From the IMG/VR virus record IMGVR_UViG_3300032770_000095, positions 1-22,235 of that record: a DNA stretch of 22,235 nt. One strand, given 5' to 3'. Numbering within the stretch: the stretch's first letter is position 1; each line of letters begins with the position of its first letter. A program made the position numbers and the translations under genes. Below, in pieces: positions 14,305 through 19,589 of this stretch. The DNA is from a virus. Under the pieces are notes generated by a model, which saw nothing but the letters and a program-made list of their open reading frames with translations, searched no databases and was not told the origin of the DNA.

Positions 14305-14375
14305 TACCTAGCCGGGGAATCGAACCCCAATCCTCTGCTTGTAGGGCAGGTGTCCTTCCGTTGAACGAACCAGGC
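14305..14375 (-). tRNA. tRNA-Val(TAC), C33 instead of U33
   Basis: Anticodon loop CCTACAA reads TAC, for GTA, but position 33 is C rather than the nearly universal U. Acceptor pairs with three G-U pairs. T-loop TTCGATT is normal. Confidence 0.75.
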
Positions 14376-14435
14376 ATGAACTCACTGACGCTGTGCCGCA
14401 AAACAGGCCCTATTTATAATGGCTTCAGTGAGTAG
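14376..14435 (-). other. Inter-tRNA stem-loop, 9-bp stem
   Basis: ACTCACTGA (14380-14388) pairs perfectly with TCAGTGAGT (14425-14433). No tRNA folds here. Confidence 0.6.
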
Positions 14436-14510
14436 TACAGCGTAAGGGACTCGAACCCCTAAGTCTCCTGATTCGTAGTCAGGTGCTTTATTCCATTTAG
14501 CTAACGCTGC
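14436..14510 (-). tRNA. tRNA-Arg(ACG)
   Basis: Anticodon stem CCTGA/TCAGG perfect, loop CTACGAA reads ACG, for CGT (inosine could extend to CGC and CGA). Acceptor GCAGCGT pairs with one G-U. Confidence 0.88.
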
Positions 14511-14511
14511 G

Positions 14512-14586
14512 CGAGACCAACGGGACTCGAACCCGTACCCTCCACCTTGACAGGGTGGTGCATTATTCCTGTTTTGCTATGATCCC
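14512..14586 (-). tRNA. tRNA-Asp(GTC)
   Basis: Anticodon stem CCACC/GGTGG, loop CTGTCAA reads GTC. T-stem ACGGG/CCCGT perfect. Discriminator G, as in Asp. Confidence 0.9.
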
Positions 14587-14631
14587 ATGAAACCCCGTTA
14601 CTTATATAGCGCATACGGGACTGAGCGCTTG

Positions 14632-14704
14632 CTGACCTTACTGGATTCGAACCAGTATCCCCCGGATTAACAGTCCAGTGCTTTGCCAGTTAAGCTAAGG
14701 GCCA
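14632..14704 (-). tRNA. tRNA-Asn(GTT)
   Basis: Loop CTGTTAA reads GTT; discriminator G; T-stem ACTGG/CCAGT perfect. One C-A mismatch in the acceptor. Confidence 0.88.
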
Positions 14705-14742
14705 ATGTCCCGGAAATTTAACGTCTTTACGGATTGGACGAG

Positions 14743-14815
14743 TGGCGGGGGAGGGAATCGAACCCTCAATCTCCAGGCTTATGAGGCCGGTAACTTACCG
14801 TTTGTCCACCCCGCG
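14743..14815 (-). tRNA. tRNA-Met(CAT), initiator-like
   Basis: 5' end CGCGGGG with position 1 C facing C, i.e. unpaired 1-72 as in initiator tRNAs; loop CTCATAA reads CAT. The anticodon stem lacks the full GGG/CCC run, so initiator status is probable, not certain. Confidence 0.85.
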
Positions 14816-14817
14816 AG

Positions 14818-14889
14818 CAGTCCCACAGGGAGTCGAACCCTGTTCACCGGATTGAAAGTCCAGCATCCTAACCCATAGACGATGGGACC
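14818..14889 (-). tRNA. tRNA-Glu(TTC)
   Basis: T-stem CAGGG/CCCTG perfect; loop CTTTCAA reads TTC, for GAA. Confidence 0.9.
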
Positions 14890-14899
14890 ATTGTCAGTA

Positions 14900-14969
14900 T
14901 ACGGCAACCGGGTCAGAGTCATACTCCCCAGTGCAACCTGAACGCCCTCTTGGCTTCCCGGCTGCCGTA
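14900..14969 (-). ncRNA. Candidate structured RNA with 13-bp closing stem
   Basis: On the minus strand TACGGCA pairs with TGCCGTA, then a G-U, then CCGGG/CCCGG: 13 consecutive pairs around 44 nt that also hold GAGT/ACTC. It is tRNA-sized (70 nt) and sits between two Glu tRNAs, but has no T-loop or anticodon arm. Confidence 0.5.
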
Positions 14970-14971
14970 AC

Positions 14972-15045
14972 GTGCTCCGAGCGGGTGCTGACCCCGCAAC
15001 CACCGACTTGAGAGGCCGGTATTCTACCGTTGAACTACCGGAGCA
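14972..15045 (-). tRNA. tRNA-Glu(CTC), irregular T-arm
   Basis: Acceptor TGCTCCG/CGGAGCA perfect; D-arm normal; loop CCTCTCA-type reads CTC, for GAG. The T-arm GCGGG/CCCGC encloses GTCAGCA rather than TTCRANY and is offset by one base from the acceptor. Confidence 0.75.
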
Positions 15046-15048
15046 TAG

Positions 15049-15120
15049 TGGGTCCACCGGGATTCGAACCCGAATACGCGGGGTAAAAGCCCGCTGTCCT
15101 GCACGTTGAACGACAGACCC
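15049..15120 (-). tRNA. tRNA-Lys(TTT)
   Basis: Anticodon stem GCGGG/CCCGC perfect; loop CTTTTAC reads TTT, for AAA. Confidence 0.9.
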
Positions 15121-15124
15121 GTGG

Positions 15125-15195
15125 TAGAGACGACGGGACTCGAACCCGCACCTTCCGGCTTATGAGACCGGCACTCTGCATTAAGCTACGCCTCG
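15125..15195 (-). tRNA. tRNA-Met(CAT) or Ile2(CAT)
   Basis: Loop CTCATAA reads CAT. Position 1 C faces U, so the acceptor has six pairs. With an Ile(TAT) gene next door, an Ile2 role seems unnecessary; elongator Met is most likely. Confidence 0.82.
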
Positions 15196-15269
15196 TAGGA
15201 GATCGAGGGATCGAACCCCGTCAAACTGGATATAAGCCAGGCTCCGTCAAACCGTCCGGACCATCTCCC
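15196..15269 (-). tRNA. tRNA-Ile(TAT)
   Basis: Loop CTTATAT reads TAT, for AUA, a codon most bacteria read with lysidine-modified CAT. Acceptor GGGAGAT pairs with one G-U. It abuts the Met(CAT) gene. Confidence 0.85.
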
Positions 15270-15270
15270 G

Positions 15271-15343
15271 TACCGACTCTGAGAATTGAACTCAGCACAG
15301 CGACCTTATCAGAGTCACCCGAGCGACCAGCTCTGCAATCGGC
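15271..15343 (-). tRNA. tRNA-Ile(GAT)
   Basis: Loop CTGATAA reads GAT; anticodon stem pairs with two G-U; T-loop TTCAATT. Confidence 0.85.
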
Positions 15344-15389
15344 TTGGAGGTTCGCAGCTAACCATGGTAGTGGGCAATTCACGAACCCG

Positions 15390-15473
15390 AGGAAGAAGGA
15401 CGAATTGAACGCCATGGTGTTACCCACGATCCGCTTTCGAGGCGGCCCCCATTACCGGCAGGGATCATCTTCC
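15390..15473 (-). tRNA. tRNA-Ser(CGA)
   Basis: Loop CTCGAAA reads CGA, for TCG. 84 nt with a class II variable arm. Acceptor has six pairs; discriminator U is unusual for Ser. Confidence 0.8.
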
Positions 15474-15585
15474 AGTGCAGTCTGCCGGAGAGAACTCCCC
15501 AGTCATCTCCGGCTTTACCCGAGCGCGGTTACCCCGGTTTGTGTTGGGGGCTGGGAACGCAAGGGCAGGCCGCTGCCGTGCCTAG
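15474..15585 (-). other. Inter-tRNA gap with stem-loops
   Basis: GCCGGAGA (15484-15491) pairs perfectly with TCTCCGGC (15506-15513). A second weaker CCCC/GGGG fold follows. No tRNA visible. Confidence 0.5.
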
Positions 15586-15671
15586 CGGAAGACAGAGTAC
15601 TCGAAACCCAGGGTTTTTAGGCCCCCGGCCGGCTTCCAACCGGCGCTCCGGCCCTGCGGAGTTTATCTTCC
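15586..15671 (-). tRNA. tRNA-Ser(GGA)
   Basis: Anticodon stem GCCGG/CCGGC, loop TTGGAAG reads GGA, for TCC. Class II variable arm, discriminator G. Shares a 20-nt identical 3' segment with the next Ser gene (15588-15607 and 15773-15792). Confidence 0.85.
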
Positions 15672-15770
15672 ATTGCGTGCGGGGTGGCAGCTCGTATCTC
15701 ATACTTCTGGAGCTTGAACCGGAGAGCGTTGAATTGGGAACGGTTTTCTTCCCCCAAGACCCACCCGACG
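15672..15770 (-). other. Inter-tRNA gap with nested hairpin
   Basis: AGCTC(15689-15693)/GAGCT(15710-15714) with inner GTAT/ATAC forms a compact hairpin; an outer GGGTGG/CCACCC (15682-15687 with 15761-15766) may close the element at tRNA-like length. Confidence 0.4.
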
Positions 15771-15853
15771 CCGAAGACAGAGTACTCGAAACTCAGGGTG
15801 TTACCCCCCATCCCGCTAGCAACGGGTGGCCGGCCCTGCCGACTTTGCCTCCG
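15771..15853 (-). tRNA. tRNA-Ser(GCT)
   Basis: Loop TTGCTAG reads GCT, for AGC. Acceptor CGGAGGC pairs with two G-U; discriminator G; class II variable arm. Confidence 0.85.
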
Positions 15854-15943
15854 ATAGGAGAGTCCCTGGCTCATTTCACGCCCCAGGATTATAGCCGCTC
15901 TCTACGACTGCGTGAGTTCACTCGTCAGCATCACGCTAGCTGG
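15854..15943 (-). other. Inter-tRNA gap with two short hairpins
   Basis: CCTGG/CCAGG (15865-15869 with 15883-15887) and GCGTGA/TCACGC (15910-15915 with 15931-15936). Each is short enough to arise by chance. Confidence 0.35.
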
Positions 15944-16017
15944 TATCCAGTGCGGGATTCGAACCCGCAGCATCACGGCCTCTCATGCCGAGTGGTCTGC
16001 CAGTTGCCTAACCGGAC
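15944..16017 (-). tRNA. tRNA-Leu(GAG)
   Basis: Loop ATGAGAG reads GAG, for CTC. T-stem GCGGG perfect, CCA encoded. Only 74 nt, with a short TGATGCT variable segment rather than a long class II arm. Confidence 0.85.
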
Positions 16018-16072
16018 GTAGGTCACAGGGTTTTCAATCCCACCTTCCATACCAGGTACCTGTGCGGGTAAG

Positions 16073-16144
16073 TGCGGTAAACGAGATTCGAACTCGCTCT
16101 ACAACCTTGGCAAAGTTGCGTGCTGCCGTTGACACTACTACCAC
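16073..16144 (-). tRNA. tRNA-Gly(GCC)
   Basis: Loop TTGCCAA reads GCC. Acceptor GTGGTAG pairs with two G-U. T-loop TTCGAAT. The 55-nt gap before it (16018-16072) holds a 6-bp CACAGG/CCTGTG inverted repeat. Confidence 0.87.
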
Positions 16145-16264
16145 ATTCGACGGTGTATTTGGACCCCCGCGCCGCCACGGTAAAGGCTTCAGGCGACCCC
16201 TGCAAGGTAGTCCGGCAGTACGTCCGCTTGCAGCCGGGGCGTGTCGGACGGTGCCTGAAACCAG
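16145..16264 (-). other. Inter-tRNA gap with extended hairpin
   Basis: TTCAGGC (16188-16194) pairs with GCCTGAA (16253-16259), and inside it CTGCAAG (16200-16206) pairs with CTTGCAG (16227-16233). The two co-axial 7-bp stems form one long imperfect hairpin. Confidence 0.55.
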
Positions 16265-16338
16265 AGCCACAAGTGGGATTCGAACCCACGACCTGTGCCT
16301 TACCATGGCACCGCTCTTGCCGCTGAAGCTATTGTGAC
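16265..16338 (-). tRNA. tRNA-Thr(GGT)
   Basis: Anticodon stem GTGCC/GGCAC perfect, loop ATGGTAA reads GGT, for ACC. Acceptor GTCACAA with one G-U. Confidence 0.9.
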
Positions 16339-16465
16339 AGGGTGGAACACTTTATTTGAATTCGCGGTCCAGACGAATATGGAACGGGTAATTACTCCGC
16401 GCGAGCGTCCTCGCTCCTGCCGTCCGCCTATCCGACTACACGGGCAACTTCCGCAGTTCACCACG
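16339..16465 (-). other. Inter-tRNA gap, 127 bp
   Basis: No tRNA or ORF seen. A small GAGCG/CGCTC hairpin lies near 16403-16416 and a bulged GTGGAAC/GTTCACCAC pairing may join the two ends. Confidence 0.35.
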
Positions 16466-16538
16466 AGCCCGCTATCGGATTCGAACCGATTACCTGCGCG
16501 TTACAAAGGCGCTGCTCTGCCAGATGAGCTAAGGGGGC
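16466..16538 (-). tRNA. tRNA-Thr(TGT)
   Basis: Loop TTTGTAA reads TGT, for ACA. One mismatch in the acceptor and one at the end of the anticodon stem. T-stem ATCGG/CCGAT perfect. Confidence 0.85.
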
Positions 16539-16638
16539 GTTATAGGGTGAGCAAGTAATTGCGACCGGCACGAAGGCTGCTGTAGCCCTCGCTGTAATTT
16601 TTGGCCAGCGATAACCGATCACGTCCGGCTCACCTTTG
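16539..16638 (-). ncRNA. Candidate structured RNA in inter-tRNA gap
   Basis: GGTGAGC (16546-16552) pairs with GCTCACC (16628-16634) over an 89-nt span, an acceptor-like 7-bp closure. Inside are CGCTG/CAGCG and GGCT/AGCC hairpins. No anticodon or T-loop. Confidence 0.4.
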
Positions 16639-16712
16639 TACTCAACGTGGGATTCGAACCCACAGCATCAGGGTTTCTGAGACCCTGTGGTCTGCCAGTT
16701 GCCTAGTCGAGC
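16639..16712 (-). tRNA. tRNA-Leu(CAG)
   Basis: Anticodon stem AGGGT/ACCCT, loop CTCAGAA reads CAG, for CTG. 74 nt with the same short TGATGCT variable segment as the other Leu genes. Confidence 0.88.
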
Positions 16713-16809
16713 ATGTGGCGACAGTAGCCGCAGTGCGTTTTCGAGAGGCCACCCCGAACTACTCTGACGACCGGGAGCGGCTGCCGTCCTGCCCCGCTGA
16801 TCTCCTGCG
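16713..16809 (-). other. Inter-tRNA gap, 97 bp
   Basis: GTGGC/GCCAC (16715-16719 with 16748-16752) and an AGCGG/CCGCT hairpin. Short stems only; nothing else recognised. Confidence 0.3.
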
Positions 16810-16880
16810 CTTCCCCCCAAGGACTCGAACCTCAATTCCTGGAGTCAGATTCCAGTGTCCTGCCATTGAACGAGAGGGAA
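16810..16880 (-). tRNA. tRNA-Gln(CTG)
   Basis: Anticodon stem CTGGA/TCCAG perfect, loop ATCTGAC reads CTG, for CAG. T-stem contains two G-U pairs. Confidence 0.88.
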
Positions 16881-16966
16881 ATGGGTCCGGGACTATTGCA
16901 GGCTCCTATCCCGGCCTTATTGACTTGTGCACTCCCCGGAGCTAGATCACTGCGCACAAGCCTTGG
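16881..16966 (-). other. Inter-tRNA gap with two stem-loops
   Basis: CCGGGA/TCCCGG (16887-16892 with 16909-16914) and CTTGTGC/GCACAAG (16924-16930 with 16954-16960). Confidence 0.5.
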
Positions 16967-17040
16967 TACTCAGGGCGGGATTTGAACCCGCAGCATCAGG
17001 GGTTTTGAATCCCCGTGGTCTGCCAGTTGCCTACCCGAGC
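16967..17040 (-). tRNA. tRNA-Leu(CAA)
   Basis: Loop TTCAAAA reads CAA, for TTG. T-loop TTCAAAT, CCA encoded; one A-C mismatch at the end of the anticodon stem. Short variable region as in the other Leu genes. Confidence 0.85.
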
Positions 17041-17044
17041 ACAG

Positions 17045-17117
17045 TACGCCGCCAGGGATTCGAACCCTGATCTCGCTGGTTAAGAGCCAGCTATTCTCAC
17101 CGTTGAACTAACGACGC
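17045..17117 (-). tRNA. tRNA-Lys(CTT)
   Basis: Anticodon stem GCTGG/CCAGC perfect, loop CTCTTAA reads CTT, for AAG. T-stem CAGGG/CCCTG perfect. Confidence 0.9.
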
Positions 17118-17121
17118 TCGG

Positions 17122-17194
17122 AGCCACAAGAGGGATTCGAACCCACGGCCTCCCCATTACGAAAGGGGCGCTCTACCGCTGGAGCTATTGTGAC
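17122..17194 (-). tRNA. tRNA-Thr(CGT)
   Basis: Loop TTCGTAA reads CGT, for ACG. Acceptor and discriminator identical to Thr(GGT), pointing to duplication. One mismatch in the T-stem. Confidence 0.86.
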
Positions 17195-17198
17195 ATGG

Positions 17199-17270
17199 AA
17201 GGGTAGACGGGATTCGAACCCGCAGTAGATGCTTGGAAGGCACCGAGTTTGGCCGTTAACTAACTACCCC
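17199..17270 (-). tRNA. tRNA-Gly(TCC)
   Basis: Loop CTTCCAA reads TCC, for GGA. Discriminator U. Its 5' end overlaps the stop of the 17260-17409 ORF by 11 bp. Confidence 0.87.
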
Positions 17271-17409
17271 GTAAAAAGGCATTAAGCTCCCGGTAGGTTT
17301 CCAGGTGCTCCGTGCCGCAGAAGAAGATACGCCGTCCGTTTTCGTAGTGAAAGTCGTACAGCCTGCCGTCTACAGGCTTATCGCAAAACCAGCAGTAGTA
17401 AATCGTCAC
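17260..17409 (-). CDS. 49-aa zinc-binding protein inside the tRNA cluster
   Basis: GTG 17409 has GGGAGG 8 nt upstream. Sequence pattern C6-x2-C9, then C31-x3-H35 (YYCWFCDK and FFCGTEH), a compact zinc-binding fold reminiscent of TRASH/MYM-type fingers. It is the only convincing ORF among the tRNAs and runs into the 5' end of tRNA-Gly(TCC). Function unknown; a nucleic-acid or tRNA-related role would be only a guess. Confidence 0.65.
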   Translation of the reverse strand: MTIYYCWFCDKPVDGRLYDFHYENGRRIFFCGTEHLETYRELNAFLRGS

Positions 17410-17424
17410 AGCAGTCACCTCCCG

Positions 17425-17496
17425 TGGCCCCCGGTGGTATCGAACCACCCTCCCAAGTTCTTCAGACTAGTGCTAATCCGTCTCAGCTAGAGAGCC
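17425..17496 (-). tRNA. tRNA-Phe(GAA)
   Basis: Loop CTGAAGA reads GAA. T-stem GGTGG/CCACC perfect, one T-T mismatch in the anticodon stem. Confidence 0.87.
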
Positions 17497-17543
17497 GTTG
17501 GAGCGTTTATCTTGTATCCCGCAGGTACGCGCTCTGCGGTTAG

Positions 17544-17619
17544 TCGGGCTAGCAGGATTCGAACCTGCGTCCTCTCGGCCCCCAGCCGAGCGCTATAGAC
17601 CAAACTAAGCCATAGCCCG
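17544..17619 (-). tRNA. tRNA-Pro(GGG)
   Basis: Acceptor CGGGCTA/TAGCCCG perfect; anticodon stem CTCGG/CCGAG; loop reads GGG, for CCC. A CCGCAG/CTGCGG hairpin (17519-17539) lies in the gap before it. Confidence 0.9.
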
Positions 17620-17623
17620 AAAG

Positions 17624-17697
17624 TCTGGATGGCAGGATTCGAACCTGCGGCCACTGATTCCCGAAACCAGCGTTCTGCCAAGCTGAACTACACCCAG
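17624..17697 (-). tRNA. tRNA-Pro(CGG)
   Basis: Loop TTCGGGA reads CGG, for CCG. T-stem GCAGG/CCTGC perfect. Confidence 0.88.
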
Positions 17698-17917
17698 TCG
17701 GAGGGCTGTCGCGCTACGGACTTACCCGGTGACTAAACCCGGCAGTATCCGCGCTACGGCGGGGGAAAGCCCACAGAAACCCGTTCCCGCTTTATCCGCT
17801 ACCCTCAGCCGGTCAAAGCCTACTCTCACGGAATCCTTTAGGGAATGCTCTGCCGTTGAGCTACACCTGCGCTATCACGGCTTACGGTGCCCGGAGTTCA
17901 ACCGGGATCTCCCCTGG
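17698..17917 (-). other. 220-bp gap with half a tRNA
   Basis: At 17847-17872 (minus) there is a tRNA 5' end: acceptor strand GCGCAGG, TG, then D-arm GCTC/GAGC. No partner acceptor, T-arm or anticodon arm can be folded, so it looks like a truncated tRNA. A CCCGG/CCGGG hairpin with a 7-nt loop is at 17890-17906, and GCGCTACGG occurs twice near 17711 and 17752. Confidence 0.4.
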
Positions 17918-17989
17918 TGGAGATGATGGGATTCGAACCCACATGTGACTGCTTGCAAAACAGTTGCTTCCCTGTCAGGCCACATCCCC
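17918..17989 (-). tRNA. tRNA-Ala(TGC)
   Basis: Loop TTTGCAA reads TGC, for GCA. The acceptor GGGGATG/CATCTCC contains the G3-U70 pair that defines Ala tRNAs. Confidence 0.9.
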
Positions 17990-18153
17990 AGGGGGACAGC
18001 GAGTGGAGTCGCTGTCCCGGAAGACCGCAGTCAAGGGGATCTGGAGTCCCGCTGCTGCGATCTAGTCTTTTCATGCTTACCACTGTGGAGTTTTCTAGTA
18101 GCTTGTCCGTTCGCATCCTAGTTGGCTTGCGCCGTTCGGGTAGCGGGACATCG
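17990..18153 (-). other. 164-bp inter-tRNA gap with a 10-bp hairpin
   Basis: GGGACAGCGA (17993-18002) pairs perfectly with T CGCTGTCCC (18009-18018) around a 6-nt loop, with no T-run. The rest holds only weak repeats. Confidence 0.55.
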
Positions 18154-18224
18154 CACGCCGCCGAGGAATTGAACCCCGTCCAACAGGTTTGGAATCTGTT
18201 GTGCTACCGTAACACTTGCGGCAT
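18154..18224 (-). tRNA. tRNA-Trp(CCA)
   Basis: Loop TTCCAAA reads CCA, for TGG. Discriminator G, T-loop TTCAATT. It is the first tRNA in the direction of transcription. Confidence 0.87.
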
Positions 18225-18455
18225 ATGGAGTTTTTCTTGCGGTTGTGCCCTCTTACAACGAAGGCCCCGTCCCGGTTATTCCCGGTGCGAGGCCCTAGCT
18301 TGAGAAATTTCCTCGCCCTAGGTCTCCGTCCCGAGAGACAGGTTCCAGGCACTGAAACCGGGCACCTGGTGCTTGCAGCACGGGCGCTGGATAGCGTCGG
18401 TCCTTGAACTCATGACCCCATCTAACCACCGGGCTCCGGAGCTGTCAACCCGCTT
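18225..18455. other. 231-bp gap upstream of the tRNA cluster
   Basis: No ORF with a ribosome site. Short hairpins: GTTGT/ACAAC, CCAGG/CCTGG, GTGCT/AGCAC and the palindrome GCTCCGGAGC. A promoter or terminator for the cluster may lie here, but I cannot point to one. Confidence 0.35.
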
Positions 18456-19577
18456 TTACGACAACGGGCTGATCTGGAGGAACCGCGTGGTGCCGACTGG
18501 CATCGTGAGGCTGACTCCGCTGAACGGGTTGCCCGTGACGCCTGTCCACACATCTGTAGCCACTGCCGTGGGCGTGGCGATACCGAGCTGCGCCAGCGTG
18601 AAAACGGCTGAAGCCGTGCCGCCGCCCTGGTTGAGGAACAGCACCGCGCTGCCGCCGGCCGGATCGGGCTTGACGAATGCCTGGATGTTGGAGACCTGTA
18701 CCGACGTGGCGCACTGCTGGCCGCTCTGGTCGATCGAGATGAAATGCTGGTTCAGCAGTGCGCCGAGTGCGTCAGCCGGAAGCGCGGTCAGGTCAGCGGA
18801 GATAAGCAGAGGACTGGCTTCCATCGCCCACACCGCCAGCTGGTTCTGGAGATCCTGGAGCGTCCACCCGCTGCCCGGGTATCCCGGCGCGATCATGTCC
18901 AGGTCGTTCCAGTGGCCCGGTCCGGCATACGAGTGCAGGTGCAGGTCCGCCGCGAGATGGCCCGTGACCATGGAGTAAGCGGGAAGCAGCGGGTACTCGT
19001 CAGGAGCCACCCGCCACATGTTCGCGAAGCCCGACGAATCCTGGACAGTCTTCAGGAAGCCGCTCTTGCCCATCTGGTAGACAGGCAGTTCCTGGCTGTA
19101 CACCACGTCCGGGTTGAAGTCCCGGAGCGCCTGGCCGAAGCAGCGGTAGTCCTCGGTCAGCGTGTCCTGGGTGGTGTAAGAGGGCAGGCCGCCGCACAGG
19201 TCCACCTTCACGAAGTCGATACCCCAGTCGGCGAATGTCAGCGCATCGCGTGCGTAGTGGCCGCCGCTGCCGGCCAGTCCCTGGCAGGTCGTGGTGCCGA
19301 TCGACGTGTAAATGCCGAATTTCAGGCCCATCCCGTGGATCTGGTCAGCCAGCCAGGGCATGCCGCTGGGGAACTTCATCGAGTTGGGCTGAAGGCAGCC
19401 GTTGTCGTCGCGCACTGCATACGCCCAGCCGTCGTCCAGGTTGACGTACGTATAGCCGGCATCGGCGAGGCCGCTGTCTACGAGAGCCTGGGCCTGGGTA
19501 AGCACAAGAGACTCGCTGATCGCAGTGCGGAAGGCGTACCAGGTGTTGAAACCCATGACAGGATTGACCGGAGGCAT
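18456..19577 (-). CDS. GH27 alpha-galactosidase
   Basis: 373 aa. Opens with the family hallmark MGFNTWYAF, then YTYVNLDDGWA, a LKFGIYTSIGTTTC segment, the nucleophile region DFVKVDLCGG (D126), and the acid/base region PGHWNDLDMI (D225 or D227), all in (beta/alpha)8 order, followed by a C-terminal beta domain. GH27 enzymes release terminal alpha-linked galactose with retention. No signal peptide, so it acts in the cytosol, after lysis, or on the virion. Starts at ATG 19577 behind TAGACT and a close GAGGT. It lies with other genes aimed at the cell surface; trimming galactose-bearing wall glycans of host or debris is a plausible role. Confidence 0.85.
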   Translation of the reverse strand: MPPVNPVMGFNTWYAFRTAISESLVLTQAQALVDSGLADAGYTYVNLDDGWAYAVRDDNGCLQPNSMKFPSGMPWLADQIHGMGLKFGIYTSIGTTTCQGLAGSGGHYARDALTFADWGIDFVKVDLCGGLPSYTTQDTLTEDYRCFGQALRDFNPDVVYSQELPVYQMGKSGFLKTVQDSSGFANMWRVAPDEYPLLPAYSMVTGHLAADLHLHSYAGPGHWNDLDMIAPGYPGSGWTLQDLQNQLAVWAMEASPLLISADLTALPADALGALLNQHFISIDQSGQQCATSVQVSNIQAFVKPDPAGGSAVLFLNQGGGTASAVFTLAQLGIATPTAVATDVWTGVTGNPFSGVSLTMPVGTTRFLQISPLS

Positions 19578-19583
19578 ACCTCT

Positions 19584-19589
19584 AGTCTA
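19584..19589 (-). promoter_or_regulatory. Candidate -10 element (TAGACT) built on the upstream stop
   Basis: TAGACT, 6 nt, ATG at 19577. The TAG is the stop codon of the lipoprotein gene. Confidence 0.45.

Noticed and set aside
15539-16337. Several plus-strand ORFs across the tRNA cluster
   Set aside because: They contain repeated translated T-arms (e.g. GFEPT, DSNP) and are tRNA genes read in the wrong strand.
17847-17906. Complete tRNA at the 17.85-kb half tRNA
   Set aside because: 5' acceptor and D-arm are good, but no matching 3' acceptor, anticodon stem or T-arm can be paired.
18370-18455. Additional tRNA near 18.4 kb (TTGAA-like T-loop)
   Set aside because: Flanking bases do not pair into a T-stem and no acceptor is found.
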